Assembly: GCA_030145205.1 (NCBI GenBank)
Contig: JAQYVZ010000004.1
Coordinates: 1 to 64,000 of the forward strand
DNA: 64,000 nucleotides
Origin: Desulfuromonadales bacterium
Lineage (GTDB): Bacteria; Desulfobacterota; Desulfuromonadia; Desulfuromonadales; BM103
Reading direction: 5' to 3'
The first letter of the stretch is position 1. The number at the start of each line of letters is the position of its first letter. Of this stretch, positions 35,393 through 43,517 are shown piece by piece. The notes beneath the pieces are model-generated. The model saw only the letters and a program-made list of their open reading frames with translations, did not search any database and had not been told where the DNA came from. Made by a program: the position numbers and the translations under genes.

Positions 35393-36511
35393 ATGAAGAC
35401 TGACGGATCCGTTTCTCAGGTTGCCATTCCAGAAGAGATCCTTCAGAGGATCGAATCGCGCGGCATTAACCGGCGCGATTTTATTAAGTTCTGTATGGCA
35501 ACAACGGCGGCGCTGGCTTTGCCGGTGACCTTTGTGCCGAAGGTGGCGCAAGCGCTTGAGGATAACCGCACCCCGGTGATCTGGCTTGAATTCCAGAGCT
35601 GCAGCGGCGATTCTGAGGCCTTTCTGCGGGCTAATCAGCCGACGGCCACAGAGCTCATCCTCGACCTGATCTCCCTCGAATATGCTGAGGTCGTTATGGC
35701 GGCCGCCGGCCACTTGGCGGAAGAGGCGAAGCACCAGGCTCTCGAAAAATATCACGGCAAGTACATCCTGATTGTTGAAGGTGCGATCCCGACCAAGGAT
35801 GACGGCGCCTATTGCACCATCGCCGGTCAGAGCGCCGTCGCCTCGCTGAAGCAGGCGGTGGCCGGTGCGGCAGCGACCATCGCCGTCGGTTCCTGCGCCA
35901 CCTCTGGCGGTCTTCCCGCCGCCGCGCCCAATCCCTCCGGGGCTGCGTCCGTATCCGAAATCGTTCCAGGTGCCACAGTCGTCAATCTGCCCGGTTGTCC
36001 GGTCAACGCCACCAACCTCACTGCGACCATTGTACATGTCCTGACTTTCGGCAAACTGCCCGCAACCGATCGGCTCGGCCGGCCGTTGTTTGCTTATGGC
36101 AAGCGGATTCATGACAACTGCGAGCGCCGCGGCCATTTCGACGCCGGTCAGTATGCGGAAACCTTTGGCGACGAGGCCCATCGCAAAGGGTACTGCCTCT
36201 ATAAATTGGGCTGCAAGGGGCCGGAGACCTTCCACAACTGCCCGACCGTGCGTTACAACGAAGGTGTCTCCTGGCCGGTCATGGCGGGACATGGCTGCAT
36301 CGGCTGCTCGGAACCTGGTTTCTGGGACACCATGAGCCCCTTCTACCGCCGTTTGCCGAAGGTCCCAGGTTTTGGCATCGAGGATACCGCCGACAAGATC
36401 GGCATCGGCCTGGCGGCGGCAACTGCAGCAGCCTTCGCCGTACATGGGGTAGCCAGCTGCTTCAGAAAAGGGAACCCCAAGGACGAATCCAAGGTGATCA
36501 AGGAGGACTAA
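35393..36511 (+). CDS. hyaA: [NiFe] hydrogenase small subunit, Tat-exported
   Basis: A 372-residue subunit carrying the Fe-S relay. The N-terminus has a Tat motif (NRRDFIKF, residues 26-33) and hydrophobic stretch; a C-terminal membrane helix (about 335-357) anchors it. Distal cluster ligands: H240, C243, C268, C274. Medial: C283, C302, C305. Proximal ligands are C70, C168 and C202, but the position normally held by the second Cys (CTGC) is Asp, D73 (SCSGDSE); the codon is GAT. A 3Cys-1Asp proximal cluster is known from the actinobacterial-type enzyme of Ralstonia eutropha. First gene of a hyaABCD-like operon, four bases before the large subunit. Confidence 0.95.
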   Translation: MKTDGSVSQVAIPEEILQRIESRGINRRDFIKFCMATTAALALPVTFVPKVAQALEDNRTPVIWLEFQSCSGDSEAFLRANQPTATELILDLISLEYAEVVMAAAGHLAEEAKHQALEKYHGKYILIVEGAIPTKDDGAYCTIAGQSAVASLKQAVAGAAATIAVGSCATSGGLPAAAPNPSGAASVSEIVPGATVVNLPGCPVNATNLTATIVHVLTFGKLPATDRLGRPLFAYGKRIHDNCERRGHFDAGQYAETFGDEAHRKGYCLYKLGCKGPETFHNCPTVRYNEGVSWPVMAGHGCIGCSEPGFWDTMSPFYRRLPKVPGFGIEDTADKIGIGLAAATAAAFAVHGVASCFRKGNPKDESKVIKED

Positions 36512-36514
36512 CCC

Positions 36515-38227
36515 ATGGCCAAGAAAATCGTTGTTGATCCGATTACCCGTATCGAAGGGCATCTGCGTATCGAGGCTGAGGTCGAAGGCGGTAAAATCAC
36601 CAACGCCTGGAGTTCTTCAACCGCCTTTCGCGGGATTGAAACCATCCTGAAGGGACGCGACCCCCGCGACGCCCATCATTTCACCCAACGCTTCTGCGGG
36701 GTCTGCACCACGGTGCATTCCATGGCCAGCATCCGGGCCGTGGAAGACGCCCTGAAGATTCAGGTTCCCGACAACGCCCGTTTGATCCGCAACCTGATCA
36801 TGGGCATGCAGGGGGTGCAGGATCATGTGATCCACTTCTATCATCTGCATGCCTTGGATTGGGTCGACATCACCAGCGCTTTGAAGGCCGATCCCGCCAA
36901 GACCTCGCAGATCGCCCAATCGATTTCCGACTGGCCAAAATCAAGCACCGATTACTTCCGCCAAGTGCAGGCGCGCATCAAGGCGTTTGCCGAAACCGGC
37001 CGGCTGGGACCCTTCCAGAATGCTTACTGGGGGCATTCGGCCTATAAACTGGAACCGGAAGTCAACCTGATCGGCCTGGCTCATTACCTTGAGGCCCTCG
37101 AAGCCCAGAAGGACATGATTAAGGTGCATGCCATTCTCGGCTCGAAGAACCCGCATCCGCAGACCTTCCTGGTGGGCGGCATGTCGATCCCGGTTGATCC
37201 TGACAGTCAGAACGCCATCAATGCTGACAAGATTGCCTGGATCCGTAAATTGCTGCGCAACGCCAGAACCTTTGTCGAGCAAGTTTATATCCCTGACCTG
37301 CTGGCCGTGGCGCCGGCTTATCTCGACTGGGCTGGGATCGGCGGCGGGGTTGGCAACTTCCTGGCGTGTGGCGACTTCCCGACGGACAACAGCCCGGGGA
37401 CCGACAGCCTGTTCTTTCCGCGTGGTATCATCATGGGCAAGGACCTGGCAAATGTCATGGAGATGGATGAGACGAAGATCACCGAGTACGTGACCAACTC
37501 CTGGTATACCTATTCCAATGGGGACGACAAGGGGCTGCATCCCTACGAAGGTGAAACCAATGACAAGTATACGGGGCCAAAGCCGCCCTACGAGTTTCTC
37601 GACACTGACAGCAAGTACTCCTGGGTCAAGTCGCCGCGCTATCTCGACCAGCCGATGGAAGTCGGACCGCTGGCCCGGGTGCTGGTGGCCTATGCGTCCG
37701 GCGTGCCGGAAGTCAAGGCCGCTGTCGATTATGTACTGAAAACACTGAACGCACCGGCGGCAGCGCTCTTCTCCACATTGGGGCGTACCGCGGCCCGTGG
37801 CGTCGATGCCCTGATTCTGGCTCAGAAAAATGAGCTCTGGCTTGATCAGCTGGCCGATAACATGGGACGTGGCATTCTCGAGGTGCACAATCCGGAGAAA
37901 TGGGATCCGGCGACCTGGCCGAAAGAGGCCCGGGGCTTCGGATACCATGAAGCGCCGCGCGGTGCGCTCGGTCACTGGATTCGCATCGAAGACCAGAAGA
38001 TTGCCAATTACCAGGCGGTGGTGCCCTCCACTTGGAACGCCGGGCCGCGCGATGCGCATGGCCAGATGGGGCCCTACGAGGCGGCCCTGATCGGTACGCC
38101 GATCGCCGACCCGGAAAAGCCGGTGGAGATCCTGCGCACGATCCACTCGTTCGATCCCTGCCTGGCCTGTGCCGTGCACGTCTTGGACGGTCAGGGTACC
38201 GAAATTGTCAAGGTCAAGATCCTGTAA
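36515..38227 (+). CDS. hyaB: [NiFe] hydrogenase large subunit
   Basis: A 570-residue catalytic subunit. The Ni-Fe site is ligated by C61 and C64 (RFCGVC) and C549 and C552 (DPCLACAVH). Processing after H555 would remove a 15-residue tail (VLDGQGTEIVKVKIL), consistent with the maturation protease gene in the same operon. The N-terminal VVDPITRIEGHLRIE is typical of group 1 uptake enzymes. It is exported with the small subunit by the Tat route of the latter. Ribosome binding site AAGGAGG upstream. Accessory hyp genes are not in the window. Confidence 0.96.
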   Translation: MAKKIVVDPITRIEGHLRIEAEVEGGKITNAWSSSTAFRGIETILKGRDPRDAHHFTQRFCGVCTTVHSMASIRAVEDALKIQVPDNARLIRNLIMGMQGVQDHVIHFYHLHALDWVDITSALKADPAKTSQIAQSISDWPKSSTDYFRQVQARIKAFAETGRLGPFQNAYWGHSAYKLEPEVNLIGLAHYLEALEAQKDMIKVHAILGSKNPHPQTFLVGGMSIPVDPDSQNAINADKIAWIRKLLRNARTFVEQVYIPDLLAVAPAYLDWAGIGGGVGNFLACGDFPTDNSPGTDSLFFPRGIIMGKDLANVMEMDETKITEYVTNSWYTYSNGDDKGLHPYEGETNDKYTGPKPPYEFLDTDSKYSWVKSPRYLDQPMEVGPLARVLVAYASGVPEVKAAVDYVLKTLNAPAAALFSTLGRTAARGVDALILAQKNELWLDQLADNMGRGILEVHNPEKWDPATWPKEARGFGYHEAPRGALGHWIRIEDQKIANYQAVVPSTWNAGPRDAHGQMGPYEAALIGTPIADPEKPVEILRTIHSFDPCLACAVHVLDGQGTEIVKVKIL

Positions 38228-38242
38228 GGGAAGGAGGTCACC

Positions 38243-38896
38243 ATGCTGGAAATTCATTATGTCTGGCAATGGCCGGTCCGGATCGCACACTGGATCAACG
38301 CCCTCTGTATCGTGGCGCTCTCCATCACCGGGACCTATATCGGTGCGCCCTTCTCGCTGGGGGGCGGCGTAAACCCCTACCTGATGGGCTGGATGCGGTT
38401 TGTTCATTTTGCTGCCGGCTACCTGTTCCTGGTGTCGGTGCTCAGCCGGATTCTCTGGATGTTTATCGGCAATCACCACGCCTCGTGGCGGGCGTTCCTG
38501 CCGTGGCTGACTCCGAAAGGCCGCGAAAATTTCGTCAGGATGTTCCGCTACTACACCTTTACCGGCAACAATATCTCGCACGAATCGGGGCATAACCCGG
38601 TGGCCGCCACCGCTTACCTGGGGATTTACGCCCTCTGTCTCTTCCAGATCTTCTCCGGCTTCGCACTTTACGGCCAGTTTGCTCCCGGAGGCTTCTGGGA
38701 CAGCGCGCTCGGTTGGATCTTTCCCCTGCTCGACAACCAGTATATGCGGCTCGGTCATCATGGCGTCATGTGGCTTCTGATCGGGTTTTTCATCAACCAC
38801 ATCTACAGTGCCTGGTTGATGGACATCAAGCAGAAGAGCGGGGTCATGAGCGGGATCGTCAGCGGTTATCGGTATATTGACCCGGAGGATGTTTGA
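38243..38896 (+). CDS. hyaC: Hydrogenase b-type cytochrome subunit
   Basis: A 217-residue membrane protein with four predicted helices, matching the Ni/Fe-hydrogenase cytochrome b family: WPVRIAHWINALCIVALSITGTYIG, FVHFAAGYLFLVSVLSRILW, and RLGHHGVMWLLIGFFINHIYSAWL contain the haem-ligand histidines. It transfers electrons from the exported hydrogenase to the (mena)quinone pool. Downstream of the large subunit, with GGAGG site; its stop overlaps the protease start (TGATG). Confidence 0.94.
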   Translation: MLEIHYVWQWPVRIAHWINALCIVALSITGTYIGAPFSLGGGVNPYLMGWMRFVHFAAGYLFLVSVLSRILWMFIGNHHASWRAFLPWLTPKGRENFVRMFRYYTFTGNNISHESGHNPVAATAYLGIYALCLFQIFSGFALYGQFAPGGFWDSALGWIFPLLDNQYMRLGHHGVMWLLIGFFINHIYSAWLMDIKQKSGVMSGIVSGYRYIDPEDV

Positions 38897-39372
38897 TGAC
38901 GACCCTGGTCCTCGGCCTGGGCAACATTCTGATGAGTGATGACGGTTTCGGGGTGAAAGCAGTTACAGCGCTTTCATCCCGTTACCGTTTCTCAGGGGAG
39001 ATCCGCTTAATCGATGGCGGGACGCTTGGATTGGACCTCCTGCCTCATCTTGAAGGGGTCAACAATCTCCTGATCATCGATGCCCTCGAGATGCAGGCGT
39101 CGCCAGGCGAGGTCTTCCGGCTGGAAGGGGAGGAAGTCCCCCGGGCTTTTGCCAGCAAACTGTCGGTTCACCAGATGGGCATCCAGGATCTGCTGGCTGT
39201 GGCCGAACTGCAGGGGCACCTGCCGGACACCCTGGTGGTCTGGGGTGTGCAGCCGCAATGTGTCGAGATGGGCTTGGAGTTGACCCCGGCGGTTGTCGCA
39301 GCCCTACCTGAGGTCGTACAAAGTGTGGTGACAGAACTGCAGGGATGGGGACATGCCGATAAGCCTGCATGA
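38896..39372 (+). CDS. hyaD: Hydrogenase maturation protease
   Basis: A 158-residue endopeptidase of the HyaD/HybD family that trims the large-subunit C-terminus after nickel insertion. LVLGLGNILMSDDGFGVKAV contains the Ni-sensing Glu/Asp region (here Asp), followed by DGGTLGLDLLPHL, IIDALEM and SVHQMGIQDLL with the conserved His. The start at 38896 overlaps the cytochrome b stop. Its presence matches the cleavable tail on the large subunit. Confidence 0.94.
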   Translation: MTTLVLGLGNILMSDDGFGVKAVTALSSRYRFSGEIRLIDGGTLGLDLLPHLEGVNNLLIIDALEMQASPGEVFRLEGEEVPRAFASKLSVHQMGIQDLLAVAELQGHLPDTLVVWGVQPQCVEMGLELTPAVVAALPEVVQSVVTELQGWGHADKPA

Positions 39373-39382
39373 CAGATAGCCC

Positions 39383-39811
39383 GTGGGCAGATACGGGTGG
39401 TTCCGAGTGATTGCGGGCGGATTGTTGTGCCTGTTTGCCTGTCTGTCAGGTTGCGACAGGTCCGCATCAGACTATCCGTCGCAGCCAATACCGACCGGTT
39501 TGCTTGATGATGCCGCTCAACTGGCAGCGGGCCGCCAGCTGTTTCTCGAAAAGTGTGCCACCTGTCATGGCCGGCCGGATGAAGGGCGTTCTGTCCGCGC
39601 TGGATTTTTCCAGCCACCAGCTCCAGATTTTACCGAAATGGCATACCGGCAGATCGATCCGTCGTACCTGTTCTGGCGGATAGAGACGGGTAAGACGGTT
39701 GAACCTTACCGCTCACAGGGGTCGGTGATGCCGGCTTGGGCAATGCACCTCTCCAAGCGGCAAATATGGCAGCTGGTCGCCTACCTGTACAGTCGCGCCC
39801 GTTCATGGTGA
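39383..39811 (+). CDS. Monohaem c-type cytochrome lipoprotein
   Basis: A 142-residue exported protein. The N-terminus is a lipoprotein signal with LSGC at the lipobox (Cys 24); one haem motif CATCH follows at about 57-61 and a distal Met is likely within SVMPAWAMHLS. The GTG start has only a weak ribosome binding site but gives the full signal. It lies ten bases after the protease gene, so it is probably the last hydrogenase-operon gene and may be an alternative electron acceptor or donor for the hydrogenase at the periplasmic face. That role is inference. Confidence 0.82.
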   Translation: MGRYGWFRVIAGGLLCLFACLSGCDRSASDYPSQPIPTGLLDDAAQLAAGRQLFLEKCATCHGRPDEGRSVRAGFFQPPAPDFTEMAYRQIDPSYLFWRIETGKTVEPYRSQGSVMPAWAMHLSKRQIWQLVAYLYSRARSW

Positions 39812-39837
39812 ATTAAAGGTCAAAATTAGTCATTTTT

Positions 39838-39868
39838 AGCGAAAATACCCCTTTTTTATTCTCGCTAA
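39838..39868. repeat. Inverted repeat upstream of pckA
   Basis: TAGCGAAAATA (39838-39848) and TATTCTCGCTA (39858-39868) are reverse complements with one mismatch, separated by nine mostly T residues. It lies at the start of the 275-base gap between the cytochrome and pckA genes. A second hairpin, AAAACGGC/GCCGTTTT, follows at about 39886-39906. Either could act as an operator or as a weak terminator for the hydrogenase operon. Confidence 0.5.
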
Positions 39869-40086
39869 ATCTGATAACGTGCGCGAAAACGGCTTCCAGC
39901 CGTTTTGCTGGTTGATTGCGATGTGGTTTTAACGTCGAATTGTTCGTTGCTGGAGAGGACGCATTTTTGGCTTGCCAGCCAGACAAAATACCTGCTGCAG
40001 GCCAGTTCTTTTACCACCTAGTTTATTGGCTGAAACAGACTTTGCTCAGTGGGAGCAATTTAAAAGCACGTTACAGGGAGTGACAC

Positions 40087-41694
40087 ATGCAAGACACCAA
40101 GACAGGGCAGGCCGGTAGCACGCTGTCAGCGGCAGAGTTGGGACTGGCTAGCGTCGGAACCATTCACCAGAATCTCGACTATGCAGAACTGTTCGATCAT
40201 GAAGTCAGCAACCAGGAAGGCCAGATCTCCGAAAACGGGACCATGATGATCGATACCGGTAAATTCACCGGGCGCTCTCCCAAGGACAAATATTTCGTTC
40301 ACGAAAAACCCTCTTTTGAAAATATCGCCTGGGGCAAGATCAACCAGTCGGTCGCCCCCGAGGTGTTTGACGAGCTCTACGCCAAGGTCACCGATTACCT
40401 TTCCGGCAAAGACCTGTATGTGACAGACGGCTTCTGCGGTTCGAACGAGAAGACCCGCAAGTCGGTTCGTTTTATCACCGAATTTGCCTGGCAGTCGCAC
40501 TTCGTCAAGAACATGTTCATCCGTCCCGGTGCAGATGACCTGGCGGGCTTCGCCCCCAATTTTACGGTTTACAATGCCAGCAACCTGATCGATGAAGACT
40601 GGGAGCGCCATGGACTCAACTCGGAAGTCTTCGTTGTCTTCAATATCGAGAAGAACGTTGCCATTATCGGTGGTACCTGGTACGGCGGTGAGATGAAGAA
40701 GGGGATCTTTACCATGATGAACTACTGGCTGCCGCTGGAGGGCATCCTGTCGATGCACTGCAGCGCCAATGTTGGTAAAGGTGGGGATGTCTGCCTCTTC
40801 TTTGGGCTGTCCGGTACCGGCAAGACCACCTTGTCGACCGACGCCTCCCGCAAGCTGATCGGTGACGACGAGCATGGCTGGGACGCTGACGGCATCTTCA
40901 ACTTCGAAGGCGGCTGCTACGCCAAGTGCATCGACCTGAGTTCCGAGAGCGAGCCGGAGATCTACAACGCCATCCGTCGCGACGCTCTGCTGGAAAACGT
41001 GGTGGCGGACGAGGCCGGTGTTATCGATTATGACAGCGACGCCAAGACGGAGAACACCCGGGTCTCCTACCCGATCGAGCATATCGATAACCACGAGCCG
41101 ACCTTGAAGGCTGGCCATCCGCAGAACATCATCTTCCTGACTTGCGATGCCTTCGGTGTGCTGCCGCCGGTCTCCAAGCTGACCAAGGAACAGGCGATGT
41201 ACTACTTCCTGAGCGGTTATACGGCCAAGGTGGCCGGAACTGAACGGGGTGTGACCGAGCCGTCGGCTACCTTCTCCTCCTGCTTCGGCGAGGCCTTTCT
41301 GCCACTGCCGCCGACCGAATATGCCAAGCTGTTGGGTGAGAAGATCGAGCAGCACAACGTCAACGCTTACCTGGTCAACACCGGTTGGGCCGGTGGCGGT
41401 TATGGCGTCGGTGAGCGGATGAGCATCAAGGCGACTCGCGCCTGTGTCAACGCGATCCTCGACGGCAGTATTGAAAATGTCGAGTTTGATCAGACCCGCT
41501 GGTTCCGTTTGAACATCCCGAAGGAGCTCCCCGGCGTCGACAGCAACATCCTCAACCCACGCAATTCCTGGGGTGACAAAGAGGCCTTTGATGCCACGGC
41601 CAACAAGCTGGCCGGGATGTTTATCGAGAACTTCAAGAAGTACACGTCTGATAATGATGAATTCGATTTCACTCAGGCTGGGCCGCGGATGTAA
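40087..41694 (+). CDS. pckA: Phosphoenolpyruvate carboxykinase (ATP)
   Basis: A 535-residue enzyme interconverting oxaloacetate plus ATP with PEP plus CO2. The kinase loop [14 protein letters not shown] has the P-loop at 243-248; [23 protein letters not shown] and [21 protein letters not shown] (Mn- and Mg-binding) are conserved. ATP- rather than GTP-type by sequence. Monocistronic: preceded by 275 bases of regulatory-looking DNA with AGGGAG site, followed by a strong terminator. With the methylmalonyl-CoA module downstream it supports gluconeogenesis from C3/C4 compounds. Confidence 0.97.
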   Translation: MQDTKTGQAGSTLSAAELGLASVGTIHQNLDYAELFDHEVSNQEGQISENGTMMIDTGKFTGRSPKDKYFVHEKPSFENIAWGKINQSVAPEVFDELYAKVTDYLSGKDLYVTDGFCGSNEKTRKSVRFITEFAWQSHFVKNMFIRPGADDLAGFAPNFTVYNASNLIDEDWERHGLNSEVFVVFNIEKNVAIIGGTWYGGEMKKGIFTMMNYWLPLEGILSMHCSANVGKGGDVCLFFGLSGTGKTTLSTDASRKLIGDDEHGWDADGIFNFEGGCYAKCIDLSSESEPEIYNAIRRDALLENVVADEAGVIDYDSDAKTENTRVSYPIEHIDNHEPTLKAGHPQNIIFLTCDAFGVLPPVSKLTKEQAMYYFLSGYTAKVAGTERGVTEPSATFSSCFGEAFLPLPPTEYAKLLGEKIEQHNVNAYLVNTGWAGGGYGVGERMSIKATRACVNAILDGSIENVEFDQTRWFRLNIPKELPGVDSNILNPRNSWGDKEAFDATANKLAGMFIENFKKYTSDNDEFDFTQAGPRM

Positions 41695-41721
41695 GCAAGG
41701 ATATTTCTGTAGGTGAATGAT

Positions 41722-41760
41722 AGCCGCCTCGCAGCAGTTGCTGCGGGGCGGCTTTTTTTT
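41722..41760 (+). terminator. Rho-independent terminator after pckA
   Basis: A long GC-rich hairpin (AGCCGCC...GGCGGCT with inner GCAGCA/TGCTGC pairing) runs directly into eight T residues, 28 bases after the pckA stop. Confidence 0.93.
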
Positions 41761-41783
41761 ATTTGCTAAATGATGATCGGGTC

Positions 41784-41824
41784 ACCCTCTCCCCTGGTGG
41801 GAGAGGGCTAGGGTGGGGGGGCAG
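41784..41824. repeat. REP-like palindromic element, copy 1
   Basis: CACCCTCTCCCCTGGTGGGAG followed by AGGGCTAGGGTGGGGGG forms the common CCCTCTCCC/GGGAGAGGG palindrome plus a G-rich tail. Similar modules appear at about 53580, 53641 and 63848 in this window, so it is an interspersed repeat rather than part of a gene. Confidence 0.7.
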
Positions 41825-41863
41825 GAGGCCGAGACCCCCGTTAGAATGCTGAGTCGGAATGGA

Positions 41864-42703
41864 TTATTCGGCAGCAAACAGGGGAGCGTCAGTCCTGGGA
41901 ATCAATCCCCTTGCCTCCGCACGAGCAAACAGGTCTTCCACCGCAGCAACCCCCTCTTCCCCCAGATCAAGCGAGAAGTCGTTGACGTACAGGCCGATGT
42001 GGGCGTCGATGACATCGTCTGCCAGCTCCTGGGCATGCGCCTTGATATAGGTGCGCGGCTCGTCCGGATGGGTGTGTGCATACTCCAGGCTGGCACGGAT
42101 CGCCTGATCAACTTTCCGGATGGTGTCTATGCCGAGGTTGCGACGCGCCAGAATGCCGCCGAGCGGGATCGGCAGACCGGTGTCTTTCTCCCACCATGCC
42201 CCCAAGTCAAGGATTTCATGGAAGCCATCCTGCTGGTAGGTAAAGCGGGATTCGTGAATAATCAGACCCGCATCCGCCTCACCGCGGCGCAGGGCCCCCA
42301 TGATTCGGTCAAAGGGCATGATCTGAACCTGGTCGTAGCCCTCGCCATAGAGCTGCAGCAGTAGGTTTGCTGTGGTCAGCGCGCCGGGGATGGCAATGGT
42401 TTTGCCGCGCAGGGCCTCCATGTCAGTTGGCTCCGGTGCGATCACCAGTGGGCCACAACCGCGGCCGAGGGCGCCGCCGCTGCGCAGCAGGGCGTAGTCG
42501 TCGCGCAGGTGGCCGAGGGCGTGATACGAAATCTTGGTCAGATCCAACAGCCCCTTCAGGGCGAGCTGGTTAAGGGTCTCCACATCTTCGAGGCGTTCAT
42601 ACACGACGATTCCCTCTGTGGCAATCAGGCTGTGAGTCAGCGCATGGAAGATATAGGTGTCATTCGGACAGGGCGAATATCCCAGGGTGAGGGTGCGGGT
42701 CAT
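41864..42703 (-). CDS. mqnD: 1,4-dihydroxy-6-naphthoate synthase
   Basis: A 279-residue enzyme of the futalosine route to menaquinone, converting cyclic dehypoxanthinyl futalosine to 1,4-dihydroxy-6-naphthoate. TLGYSPCPNDTYIFHAL is the MqnA/MqnD N-terminal block; GKTIAIPGALTTANLL and ADAGLIIHESRFTYQQDG follow. A periplasmic-binding-protein fold without a signal peptide. The start at 42703 overlaps the mqnB stop by ATGA. Shows that the organism makes menaquinone without the classical men pathway. Confidence 0.94.
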   Translation of the reverse strand: MTRTLTLGYSPCPNDTYIFHALTHSLIATEGIVVYERLEDVETLNQLALKGLLDLTKISYHALGHLRDDYALLRSGGALGRGCGPLVIAPEPTDMEALRGKTIAIPGALTTANLLLQLYGEGYDQVQIMPFDRIMGALRRGEADAGLIIHESRFTYQQDGFHEILDLGAWWEKDTGLPIPLGGILARRNLGIDTIRKVDQAIRASLEYAHTHPDEPRTYIKAHAQELADDVIDAHIGLYVNDFSLDLGEEGVAAVEDLFARAEARGLIPRTDAPLFAAE

Positions 42704-43443
42704 GCATGTTCTCCGGGTGGCCAGTGACTGAGTAGCTCGAGGACGGCCTCCTGGGCGGAGCGCATGCCTTGGGGCAGGTCCCAACTGTCGCGATTGCGGT
42801 CTTCTACCAGGTTGGAAATGCCGCGCAGCTCAAGGAAAGGGGTGTCGGTCTGCCGGCAGGCCAGCGAGGCGCCTGCACCTTCCATGTTTTCGCAGATACC
42901 TTTGGTTCGTTTTGCCAGGGTGGCACCGCATTCCGTTGTGCCGGTGCAGGCGGAGACCGTGACGAATGGCCCGCTGCCGAAACGGCGGTCGGTCGCAGCG
43001 GCATAGGCGCTCAATAAAGGTCGGCTCCAGGCGAGCAGGGTATCATCCACCGGCCACCTGTTGTAGACGATGCCGCGCACGTCGTTGCGCATCGGAATAC
43101 CCATCTCCTCGAGATCCTGGAAGCCGAGAGGTGTTTGCACTCCTTCGTCGCCGAAGATCTCGGCATCGGCCAGAGCCAGGTCGCCGATCTGCAAGGTGCT
43201 GTCCGGGTAAGCGCCACCACAGCCAAACATCCAGAGAGCGCTAGGCCGGAACTCACTGATCAGGGCCATGGCGCTTGCGGCGGCCGCAGCTTTGCCGAGG
43301 CCGGAGTGAGCGAGGCAGATCGGTGTTTCGTACCAGTAGCCGTGCCACACTTTCAGATTGGCGAGAGTTGTGTACTCCAGATCACGCAGGGACTGGCGCA
43401 GCAGGCGGGTTTCTTCTGAGACAGCGGCAAGTAGAGCAAGCAT
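42700..43443 (-). CDS. mqnB: Futalosine hydrolase
   Basis: A 247-residue nucleosidase of the MTA/SAH phosphorylase superfamily that releases hypoxanthine from futalosine. GLGKAAAAASAMALISEFRPSALWMFGCGGAYP, FVTVSACTGTTECGATLAKRTKGICENMEGAGASLAC and the Asp-bearing RGISNLVEDRNRDSWDL match MqnB. Coupled to mqnD by a 4-base overlap. mqnA and mqnC are not in the window. Confidence 0.94.
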   Translation of the reverse strand: MLALLAAVSEETRLLRQSLRDLEYTTLANLKVWHGYWYETPICLAHSGLGKAAAAASAMALISEFRPSALWMFGCGGAYPDSTLQIGDLALADAEIFGDEGVQTPLGFQDLEEMGIPMRNDVRGIVYNRWPVDDTLLAWSRPLLSAYAAATDRRFGSGPFVTVSACTGTTECGATLAKRTKGICENMEGAGASLACRQTDTPFLELRGISNLVEDRNRDSWDLPQGMRSAQEAVLELLSHWPPGEHA

Positions 43444-43453
43444 CGTAAAACCA

Positions 43454-43504
43454 GGAACGCGAAACGAGGTACGAGGGAAATTCGCGTTCCGCGTTCTGCG
43501 TCCC
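43454..43504. repeat. Hairpin-forming intergenic repeat
   Basis: GGAACGCGAA (43454-43463) and TTCGCGTTCC (43481-43490) are exact reverse complements, followed by the related tracts GCGTTCTGCG and TCCCGCGTACC. It fills most of the 74-base gap between two minus-strand genes. It looks like a short interspersed element built from GAACGCG/CGCGTTC-type units. Confidence 0.6.
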
Positions 43505-43517
43505 GCGTACCGGGATT

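Noticed and set aside
36941-38800. Long minus-strand open frame (about 619 codons) opposite the hydrogenase large subunit and cytochrome b genes
   Set aside because: It is the antisense shadow of two well-conserved genes in high-GC DNA; its translation shows no family motifs.
40126-41355. Minus-strand open frame opposite pckA
   Set aside because: Shadow frame of a highly conserved enzyme gene; no ribosome site or recognisable product.
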